From positions 1 to 6,095 of the forward strand of contig CAKKST010000133.1 of NCBI GenBank assembly GCA_919903585.1: a stretch of DNA of 6,095 bases, in the 5' to 3' direction. This DNA comes from Nitrospiria bacterium (GTDB taxonomy: Bacteria > Nitrospirota > CAKKRA01 > 9FT-COMBO-42-15). Positions 1 to 5,462 of the stretch are shown one piece after another (position 1 is the first letter of the stretch; every line of letters begins with the position of its first letter). Below the pieces are notes generated by a model. That model was not told the origin of the DNA. It saw nothing but the letters and a program-made list of their open reading frames with translations, and ran no database searches. The position numbers were made by a program, and so were the translations under genes.

Positions 1-1578
1 GTTAAAGGAAGCAAAGGCAGCAGGGTTTCCAGTTTCTTTGCTTATAAGCAAATCCATGCCTGTATGCCTGTGTCTGCCGTTATATAATGTAAGCTCTAAT
101 GCAGAGGTCAGGTTTAAAAGTATCGAAGCAGAGTGGCCATAATGCCTGCCATTGCTTCCGGGCTCCACACAGCCAATAACACCATAATCCCTTGCATGTT
201 CAAGGCTGTCCCCTTTTTTGGTAAGGGCATGAATAACAGCCTTATCATTATGGATAGCAGGGGTGGCCCCGGTATTAACATTAACCTCGCATATCCTTCT
301 TAGATACTCCTTAGAGTTTATCCCCTGGTAATACCTTGCGTTCAGATTCGGATCTCGCAATTTCATCAGCTCAGTTGCCCTTAGCATTACATAGGTCAGG
401 TCATTAACAGCATCTTTACCGTCCTTATCCACTCCTCCTATTGTAATGGCCTGATTTGAACCTGTTCCTCCGAATAATTGCTCACCTGCATCCGGGATGG
501 TTGGAACATGGTCGCCGATCTTCAGCCAGAGGCATGAAATAAGCTCAATAGCCTTTTCAATGTTAATTGTCTTATTATCAATATCCTTACGATACAGGTC
601 ATAGAGTATCTGATCCAGTCTGCCGAGGCTCAAACCTACATTTGGGTTCTCAAGGTGTAATGCAGTCCAGCATATCCACACAGTTGTCAAACCCTCACGA
701 AATGTCCTTGCAGAAAATTCAGGAACCCTGTTGTTAATCTCTGCAATATCAAGGAGCTCTTTTTTAATATTTGGATCAGCCTCCTTATCTGCCATTTCCT
801 TTGCCTTTTTTGCAAGATTCTTTGAGTAGGCTATAATCCCTTCAAGAACCTCTGGTATCGCAGCATAAAATTCTTTCTGAAAAGCATCTGATGTCTTAGC
901 CCCTCTATCATTAGCCTCATCAATAATTGCACGTAGGCCTTTGTTGATTGCCTTGGAGAAATCCGGGATTGTATGAGAGATGCAGTTTGGTATGCTTCCC
1001 AGAAAGAAAACAAGACGTTCTAAGAGCTTCATCTCAGGTGCATATTTATCTTTTCCTAATTTCTTTTTATTTTCATCAAAACACCTCTTTCTTGCAAGTT
1101 CAAGGATATTGTTTTCCATCCAATGCGGAAATATCTTGAAATTGAGGGCTTCAGCATCCTCTTTGCCCAAATAAAAGGGATTGCTGGCGCGATTTGAAAT
1201 AGTCCATAGTTCAGGCCAGAGAGTAAGTGCAAGAAATTCAGGATAGAGAGGGACGCCTTTGAACCTGCTTGTAGTAGACCCCGCAAAAAGAGACCTGTCC
1301 TTAAATTCAAAAGGAACCATCCCCTTTGCAAAACTCTTCTTATGCCATATTATTGGTGTGCGGTTCTCAAGGACAAAACGATATGCCCTTGCCTTATCAA
1401 GAATGGAAATCCTCTCCTTATTAAGCAAATTGTTTTCAAGATGAAAACTGGTTATCAAGCTCGGACGCTCAAGACATACCTCAGGCATTGCCTTGAAATA
1501 GGCCTTTTTAAGCTCAGCTACCCGTTCTGTAAGGTTGCTATCCTTTAAAGATAAATCTTTAATTGTAATCTTTGACAT
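1..1578 (-). CDS. Glycyl radical enzyme (PFL-like family), N-terminal 526 residues, runs off left edge
   Basis: This frame is open from an ATG at 1578 to the window edge (526 codons), so the C-terminus is missing; the family is usually about 780-850 residues. It has the PFL-domain layout: an RPSL motif at residues 38-41, an LFAGS motif at 97-101 followed by a GVPLYPE stretch, a GSNQAITIGG segment near 373-382, and the active-site loop GCVEP with Cys470 and Glu472. In the family, a C-terminal glycyl radical makes a thiyl radical on this Cys, which attacks the substrate. Cys followed by Val-Glu-Pro is typical of the diol dehydratase, choline lyase and arylacetate decarboxylase branches, and unlike the Cys-Cys of true pyruvate formate-lyase, so the automatic name 'formate acetyltransferase' would mislead. 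The residues after it (GSNGRHYGHS) do not let me assign a substrate. The start has a GGAGG six bases upstream. The glycyl loop and any activating radical-SAM enzyme would lie beyond the left edge. Family call is firm; substrate unknown. Confidence 0.93.
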   Translation of the reverse strand, partial: MSKITIKDLSLKDSNLTERVAELKKAYFKAMPEVCLERPSLITSFHLENNLLNKERISILDKARAYRFVLENRTPIIWHKKSFAKGMVPFEFKDRSLFAGSTTSRFKGVPLYPEFLALTLWPELWTISNRASNPFYLGKEDAEALNFKIFPHWMENNILELARKRCFDENKKKLGKDKYAPEMKLLERLVFFLGSIPNCISHTIPDFSKAINKGLRAIIDEANDRGAKTSDAFQKEFYAAIPEVLEGIIAYSKNLAKKAKEMADKEADPNIKKELLDIAEINNRVPEFSARTFREGLTTVWICWTALHLENPNVGLSLGRLDQILYDLYRKDIDNKTINIEKAIELISCLWLKIGDHVPTIPDAGEQLFGGTGSNQAITIGGVDKDGKDAVNDLTYVMLRATELMKLRDPNLNARYYQGINSKEYLRRICEVNVNTGATPAIHNDKAVIHALTKKGDSLEHARDYGVIGCVEPGSNGRHYGHSASILLNLTSALELTLYNGRHRHTGMDLLISKETGNPAAFASFN

Positions 1579-1582
1579 AAGA

Positions 1583-1589
1583 CACCTCC
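1583..1589 (-). promoter_or_regulatory. Ribosome binding site of the glycyl radical enzyme
   Basis: The minus strand reads GGAGGTG, then TCTT and ATG. This near-perfect Shine-Dalgarno fixes the start at 1578. It lies inside the 30-base gap after the phosphoesterase stop codon (TAA, 1611-1609), which fits co-transcription of the two genes. Confidence 0.8.
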
Positions 1590-1608
1590 ATGCAAGAAAT
1601 TTTATTTT

Positions 1609-2859
1609 TTATCCAAGCGCCCCGTTCCATACCTCAAATTTCTTATCCTCCCTCTCGCTCTCAAGATAGAAGGCAATAAATGTCATAACATGCCAGCTTA
1701 AAAACTCACGGCTCTCTACATCATAGGCTGTTCGCATATGTATCTTTCTCCATGTCCCGGTATTGAAGTATGTCTTCTGCAAGATTTCATTAGAATTGGA
1801 CATAGGCACCTGGTCCAATGGCTGAATCTCATAACCATGAGTATGTCCATAAAGAACAAACTCAGCCTCATTTCTACGCATATAATCCTCTTGATAGGCC
1901 TTATTTTTGTAATCATCCTTATCAATCTGGAATTTTCTTAAAGGCAAATCTGCTATCTCACTTAAAGATAAATACTTGCTTACCTTTAGTCCAAATTGCA
2001 TAGCATCAACTACATCAATCTGCCATGGCTTATCATGTTTCTTTACAAAATCTATATTAAGAAAGTCATCAACCATATCATTCCATGCCTTTTTAACCCT
2101 TTCACCTACCTCAACATTTTTAGCCTTTCTGCATACACCCTGAATCCAGATAGGAATGTCTATAAGCGGTCTGACATTATCAATCTCTTTAAGCAGAGAT
2201 ACAAGGACGGGATCTGTAGCAGCGCCAATATCATTCTCTACAGCCTTTGGAAATCTGTTTATGAGGTCTATTACTATGGCATCTCCCAATGAAGATGCGT
2301 CTCTATTGCCGTCAAAATTAAACGGATCATATATATCACCATGCCGTGCAAAGACCCCGTATTTATCCCAAAAGCCCTCTGTTATAAATGCTGTACTCTG
2401 ATATTGATTACCACTCATCCCAATGAATTCTGCTATCTGCTTTCTTGTTTCTGGATAGCGGTTTATCAGCCAGTCGTGGTTTCCTACTATATAGGTAAAC
2501 TTCACCTCTCTTCCCTTTTTATTCATTGCCTCTTTGAACTCCTTAAGATATTCCACGGATTTTGCATTCTCAGTATTATTGCATATCCTTTTGACTATCT
2601 CTATTGTGTAGTCCTTAATACCTTTTCCTTTTCCATCTTTTTCATCATTATTAGACCATGGGCGAATGTTAGAATTGAGCCAGTAGTCTGACCTGATGAC
2701 ATCAAAGATATCGCCCAATAAAACAATTTCTATCTCTTTTGCCTTAGCTGTATCAACCATATCCTCAAGATAGAGGGCGAATTTATTAAATGCCCCTGAC
2801 TTTATTGTCTCGCCTGATGTGCCATCCGTTAAATGAATATCACTTAAAAAGACTAACAT
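1609..2859 (-). CDS. Calcineurin-like metallophosphoesterase, 416 residues
   Basis: All signature motifs of the dinuclear-metal calcineurin-like phosphoesterases are present in order: DIH (Asp7, His9), GDIFD (Asp50), GNHD (Asn127, His128), HGD (His173) and GHTH (His339, His341). They should bind two divalent metals and hydrolyse a phosphomono- or diester. A family-typical FNTGTW strand follows at 365-370. The domain is stretched: about 165 residues separate HGD from GHTH, forming a charged, probably helical insert that may set substrate specificity or oligomerisation. There is no signal peptide or membrane segment, so it is probably cytoplasmic. The ATG at 2859 has AAAGGAGA upstream with a spacing of about 8 bases, and the first motif begins at residue 6, which leaves no room for a later start. 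LpxH-like or nucleotide phosphoesterase activity is possible, but nothing here identifies the substrate. It lies 43 bases after the small secreted protein and 30 bases before the glycyl radical enzyme. Confidence 0.93.
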   Translation of the reverse strand: MLVFLSDIHLTDGTSGETIKSGAFNKFALYLEDMVDTAKAKEIEIVLLGDIFDVIRSDYWLNSNIRPWSNNDEKDGKGKGIKDYTIEIVKRICNNTENAKSVEYLKEFKEAMNKKGREVKFTYIVGNHDWLINRYPETRKQIAEFIGMSGNQYQSTAFITEGFWDKYGVFARHGDIYDPFNFDGNRDASSLGDAIVIDLINRFPKAVENDIGAATDPVLVSLLKEIDNVRPLIDIPIWIQGVCRKAKNVEVGERVKKAWNDMVDDFLNIDFVKKHDKPWQIDVVDAMQFGLKVSKYLSLSEIADLPLRKFQIDKDDYKNKAYQEDYMRRNEAEFVLYGHTHGYEIQPLDQVPMSNSNEILQKTYFNTGTWRKIHMRTAYDVESREFLSWHVMTFIAFYLESEREDKKFEVWNGALG

Positions 2860-2867
2860 ATGTTTTA

Positions 2868-2875
2868 TCTCCTTT
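2868..2875 (-). promoter_or_regulatory. Ribosome binding site of the metallophosphoesterase
   Basis: The minus strand reads AAAGGAGA and then eight bases to the ATG at 2859. It supports that start and sits in the short gap after the preceding stop codon (TAG, 2905-2903). Confidence 0.7.
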
Positions 2876-2902
2876 CTTTTATAATCGATTACAACTTAAC
2901 TT

Positions 2903-3289
2903 CTATTTTACAGTAATCTCAGGAACCTTCACAGCTTTCTGACCTGAAATTGTCACCCTCAGCTTCTTCCTAAAGTTACCTATTTGTCCGGTTAATTGCT
3001 CCATAGGCTTCCCACCAAAAACTATTCTGATATCGTATTCACCCGGTGAAACCCCGTAAAAGGCATAGTTTCCGCGAGAATCCGTATATGTCTTATAAAT
3101 AATCTTATCTGAATCAGGAGAAAGTAATTCTACTACCGCATCCCCAAGAGGAACATATCCTTGTGGAGACGTTGCAAGGCGCACATATCCATATAATGCA
3201 GGTGTTCTGCCGCTTGCCTCACCATTTATAGAAACTATTAAACTCAGAACAAATAGCAGCAAAAAATAATGTTTTTTAATGTATCTCAT
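2903..3289 (-). CDS. Small secreted protein with a carboxypeptidase-regulatory-like beta domain
   Basis: The 128-residue product starts with a classic Sec signal peptide: basic Arg2, Lys5 and Lys6, a hydrophobic core at 9-21, and a likely cleavage after Ala25 (GEA). The mature part is one beta-sandwich of the CarboxypepD_reg type, shown by a GYV strand at 34-36, TDSRGNY at 69-75 and the PGEY turn at 82-85. Such domains are non-catalytic and usually serve adhesion, stability or surface display. The tail, about 95-128, is rich in Lys and Val and carries no motif I recognise. An ATG at 3328 would add 13 residues, but GGAGGA ending five bases before the ATG at 3289, and the signal peptide starting there, make 3289 the better start. 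The gene begins 10 bases after the stop of the preceding membrane protein, which carries a related domain, so the pair is probably translated together and may act together outside the membrane. Function unknown. Confidence 0.82.
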   Translation of the reverse strand: MRYIKKHYFLLLFVLSLIVSINGEASGRTPALYGYVRLATSPQGYVPLGDAVVELLSPDSDKIIYKTYTDSRGNYAFYGVSPGEYDIRIVFGGKPMEQLTGQIGNFRKKLRVTISGQKAVKVPEITVK

Positions 3290-3294
3290 TGTTA

Positions 3295-3300
3295 TCCTCC
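3295..3300 (-). promoter_or_regulatory. Ribosome binding site that decides the start at 3289
   Basis: The minus strand reads GGAGGA, then TAACA and ATG. It overlaps the first base of the upstream gene's stop codon (TAG, 3302-3300), suggesting translational coupling. It favours the start at 3289 over the longer in-frame ATG at 3328. Confidence 0.75.
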
Positions 3301-3818
3301 TATTTAGGCAATTTACCCAGTTTTTCAATATTTTTTAGTTTGATTTTCTTTTTCTTTATATCTTTCTCAGCAGTAGTTTCATTAAGCTCAATAGAAACTG
3401 GGAAATAATTTTTGCTTTCCACTCGGAGCTCCGGCCATTTTCCCTCTCCCAACTTAACGTCCCTCAGACTAAAGAAACCTGTCTCATCTGTTTTGGTTGA
3501 AGGTTCTGGAGGCGTATATTTGATAATAATGCCCTCATGAGTTACTTTGCCTTCTTTTTCAATTATACCCTCAACAGTCCATGGCTCTGGTTCGCATGAC
3601 TTTTCATTTTTTGACAACCGCTCAGATGAAGATACGAGTGTTATATAGATTAAGAGAAAACCAGCAAGCGCTCCGCCTGCCTGATAGCCAGCCTTCTTTA
3701 TTACTGCAGTAGATTTTAATAATTTAAACAAAACAATTGCCCCTATAAGGCTTAAGATAAAATATACTATAGTTAGGAAGTCGCCTCTTCCTATTAATGT
3801 CATAATCCATTCCCTCAT
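3300..3818 (-). CDS. Two-helix membrane protein with an extracytoplasmic carboxypeptidase-regulatory-like domain
   Basis: The 172-residue product has two hydrophobic helices, about 14-34 and 44-63, joined by a short basic loop (Lys32, Lys35, Lys41, Lys42). By the positive-inside rule that loop faces the cytoplasm, so both termini lie outside. Residues 80-145 resemble a beta-sandwich of the CarboxypepD_reg class: VEGII at 82-86, then TDETGFFSLRDV at 110-121, the usual T-D-x-x-G turn followed by a strand. Cys75 lies just outside the second helix. The last 25 residues are strongly basic (KKKK at 155-158), which could bind anionic wall polymers or lipids. I recognise no enzyme motif. The ATG at 3818 has GGAGG only five bases upstream; Met6 is a weaker alternative because its spacing would be about 20 bases. 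The next gene carries a similar domain behind a signal peptide, so the two may be partners in the envelope. Confidence 0.8.
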   Translation of the reverse strand: MREWIMTLIGRGDFLTIVYFILSLIGAIVLFKLLKSTAVIKKAGYQAGGALAGFLLIYITLVSSSERLSKNEKSCEPEPWTVEGIIEKEGKVTHEGIIIKYTPPEPSTKTDETGFFSLRDVKLGEGKWPELRVESKNYFPVSIELNETTAEKDIKKKKIKLKNIEKLGKLPK

Positions 3819-3822
3819 AATC

Positions 3823-3827
3823 CCTCC
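3823..3827 (-). promoter_or_regulatory. Ribosome binding site of the two-helix membrane protein
   Basis: The minus strand reads AAAGGAGGGATT directly before the ATG at 3818. The core is strong and the spacing is at the short end of normal. It lies in the 58-base gap after the SH3 gene, which is otherwise AT-rich and shows no clear hairpin. Confidence 0.65.
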
Positions 3828-3876
3828 TTTAAACCATAGATTGATAATATGTTAATTATTACTAATCTGCACATGC

Positions 3877-4209
3877 CTATATGATTTTAAGGTATTTGTT
3901 ATATACCCATCCCTCTAAATCATTTGGACCTGTAACATCTACCTTGCTCCACCGATCCCGCCTTTCAAGAAGCGCTACCCTTGTCCCACGCAAAAGAGGG
4001 GATGATACCGTATCATATTCAATCCCATGTCCTTTGCGAATATTCAGGCTATCAGCAGTAACCTCATAGATTTCATCCGCATCTTCTGACCTTCCGAATA
4101 CCTTTGCCCTGATATTTACAAGAGGAAATGCAGGGCCTGGATCACTTTTTCTTCCCGGTGCTATATCTTCGTGTCCCAGTATATCCCTTAAACTGTATGT
4201 TTTCACCAA
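3877..4209 (-). CDS. C-terminal remnant of an AmpD-like amidase fused to a bacterial SH3 domain (probable decayed gene)
   Basis: The frame holds the last part of an Amidase_2 (AmpD-like N-acetylmuramoyl-L-alanine amidase) domain, the GHEDIAPGRKSDPG motif at residues 12-25, with His13 and Asp23 matching two of the three AmpD zinc ligands. A complete bacterial SH3 domain follows (about 47-110: SLNIRKG at 54-60, then the GWVYNKYL end). The domain normally has a further 100 or so residues carrying the first zinc His and the catalytic Glu; these are absent, so it cannot be an active amidase. The start given, TTG at 4209, has no good ribosome binding site. The same frame stays open upstream to 4296 and still looks amidase-like (YTEIQIERALELA), so 4209 is only the first usable codon and not a true start. 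The clostripain gene ends at 4303 and leaves no room for the missing half. Either this is a remnant, or a shortened protein keeps only the SH3 part, which commonly binds cell wall. Confidence 0.7.
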   Translation of the reverse strand: MVKTYSLRDILGHEDIAPGRKSDPGPAFPLVNIRAKVFGRSEDADEIYEVTADSLNIRKGHGIEYDTVSSPLLRGTRVALLERRDRWSKVDVTGPNDLEGWVYNKYLKII

Positions 4210-4223
4210 AATACTTGCCAGCT

Positions 4224-4302
4224 CTAATGCCCTCTCAATCTGAATCTCTGTGTAAATATGCCAATATGATTGCGAACATTCATAAGCTGCTCCTTCCTAA
4301 AT
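4224..4302 (-). other. Junction with a strong ribosome binding site and an out-of-frame ATG before the amidase remnant
   Basis: GGAAGGAG (4297-4290) is followed by six bases and an ATG at 4283, an excellent initiation site five bases after the clostripain stop. Its frame gives only 19 codons (MNVRNHIGIFTQ onward) and ends in TAG at 4226-4224. The amidase-like frame overlaps it in another register: adding one base between them would join MNVRNHIG to HIYTEIQ and give a protein of about 135 residues ending with the SH3 domain. A missing base, real or from sequencing, would explain a good start with no gene behind it. The hexamer AATATG occurs twice (4255-4260 and 4263-4268) near the point of register change and could favour slippage. 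Even when repaired, the protein would lack most of the amidase domain. Confidence 0.55.
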
Positions 4303-5433
4303 TCAGGAATGATATGCATCAAGAAATCTTACCCACCCCGAACCCTTGGCATTACAATTTAACATAAGATATTTTGCACGATAGCTATAATAAAGACCTT
4401 TCCGGGCAGGGAACCAAACCGAAAGACCGTGTGAATCCTTTACAGTGTTTCCATATGTCTCGGAGGTCAAGATACATGCCGATGAGGTCTTTATAACATC
4501 CTTGGCTGCAGTTGTGATCGATTTATTATCAATACGCTTAGCTATAATATTGGCCAGGTGGATCAGATCCACATAATCAGCCATCGCAAATGTTTGAGTT
4601 ACCAGCCTGATCTTCTGGAGTTCGGAGCGATAGCCAGCGATATTCTTTGTAAGTAAATCACCAAAAATACCCAGGGCATTAATTGCTGCATCGGTCTTGC
4701 TTGTTTGAACTGCAGACTGGGTTACATTAAACACCCCACGGATTTTATAATCATTTATATATTCCCTGACGATCCGCTTTGCAAGGTCGCTAATGGAAGC
4801 TGTTTTTCTCATCGTCTGAAGCACCCTGTCATATGGCCACCCATCCCCTGGTTCGGTCTCTTGAGAACCTACCACAATTTCAACATAATCTTTGAAGTGA
4901 TGTGCAATTTCAATCATATTCATCAGGCACGCATCAAATCCAAGGATTGCAATCTTATTCCTGTTACCTATCCCAGCTCTTGCAAAGGCATTTGTGATCT
5001 CAGGCATGTCCAAAGACGACCCAAAGTCATCATATCCGATATCACGGCGCACACTTCTAAAGCCAGCCCCATGGTTCCATACAACAACTATATAGTTTTC
5101 AGCAGCATACCGTCTCATGCCCCACCTGAGGAATGACCGCAGTGTCTCCGGATCACCTGTATCCTTTTCAGGCAGGCGCTGAATGACTGTCCGATGGGCT
5201 TTGCCTGTCCAGTCAGGCTCTGTTATCTCATAGCGGATGGAGCCTGTGTGCTCACCATATGTGTCTATCTCAACTCCAACATGAGCCTGCTTAGAAGCAC
5301 CCACATCACACAGCTCCTGTATATCTTCAAGCCCCGCATCGCTCAGATTGTTATCACCGGCAATATACGCCAAAAATCCCCACTTTTTTCTTACCTTCTT
5401 AGCCTTATTCCTCTCGTCCATACTTAAAGCCAT
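4303..5433 (-). CDS. Clostripain-family (peptidase C11) cysteine protease
   Basis: The 376-residue product shows the C11 fold from end to end: a GDNNLSD motif at 26-32, the catalytic His in WNHGAGF (His121), the catalytic Cys in FDACLM (Cys169), a SQETEPGDGWPY stretch at 190-201, and SHGLSVWFP near the C-terminus. This His-Cys dyad belongs to the caspase-like clan, whose C11 members usually cut after basic residues. The length fits a complete single-domain enzyme. The N-terminus is very basic (residues 8-17) and then enters the first strand with no hydrophobic segment, so I see no signal peptide; it is cytoplasmic or exported by another route. The ATG at 5433 is preceded by TCTAAAGG at a spacing of nine bases. 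Met5 is a possible later start. It begins 29 bases after the metalloprotease stop, and a ribosome binding site for the next reading frame lies just past its own stop, consistent with one operon of envelope proteases. Confidence 0.93.
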   Translation of the reverse strand: MALSMDERNKAKKVRKKWGFLAYIAGDNNLSDAGLEDIQELCDVGASKQAHVGVEIDTYGEHTGSIRYEITEPDWTGKAHRTVIQRLPEKDTGDPETLRSFLRWGMRRYAAENYIVVVWNHGAGFRSVRRDIGYDDFGSSLDMPEITNAFARAGIGNRNKIAILGFDACLMNMIEIAHHFKDYVEIVVGSQETEPGDGWPYDRVLQTMRKTASISDLAKRIVREYINDYKIRGVFNVTQSAVQTSKTDAAINALGIFGDLLTKNIAGYRSELQKIRLVTQTFAMADYVDLIHLANIIAKRIDNKSITTAAKDVIKTSSACILTSETYGNTVKDSHGLSVWFPARKGLYYSYRAKYLMLNCNAKGSGWVRFLDAYHS

Positions 5434-5442
5434 CCTTTCATA

Positions 5443-5450
5443 CCTTTAGA
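5443..5450 (-). promoter_or_regulatory. Ribosome binding site of the clostripain-family protease
   Basis: The minus strand reads TCTAAAGG, with nine bases to the ATG at 5433. A second AAAGG (5438-5434) abuts that ATG and would instead serve Met5 at 5421 with a spacing of 12. An out-of-frame ATG at 5441 opens only five codons. The start at 5433 is favoured but not certain. Confidence 0.5.
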
Positions 5451-5462
5451 TATCAAACCATA

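Noticed and set aside
831..1331. Minus-strand frames of 60 and 91 codons, and plus-strand frames of 63 and 64 codons
   Set aside because: The glycyl radical enzyme frame is open through the whole stretch and carries family motifs on both sides, so these are shadows of it.
1..1578. Naming the glycyl radical enzyme pyruvate formate-lyase (pflB)
   Set aside because: True pyruvate formate-lyase uses two adjacent cysteines at the active site; here the loop is GCVEP, with a single Cys and a downstream Glu.
1996..2691. Three overlapping plus-strand frames of 81 to 116 codons
   Set aside because: They are antisense to the metallophosphoesterase, overlap one another, and have hydrophobic, low-complexity products typical of the complement of AT-rich coding sequence.
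2903..3328. Longer form of the small secreted protein starting at 3328
   Set aside because: The 13 extra residues overlap the upstream gene and would bury the signal peptide behind a polar leader. The strong ribosome binding site and signal peptide both indicate 3289.
3828..3876. AT-rich gap considered as a terminator or promoter
   Set aside because: No stem of useful length with a T-run is present on the minus strand, and no convincing -35/-10 pair stands out; the AT-rich words here are too common to call.
4255..4268. Direct repeat of AATATG separated by two bases
   Set aside because: It is too short to be a repeat element; noted only because it lies near the suspected register change.
4705..5136. 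143-codon open frame on the plus strand
   Set aside because: It lies entirely antisense to the clostripain gene, whose catalytic motifs are all in the minus frame. The plus-strand product has no recognisable motif or ribosome binding site context.
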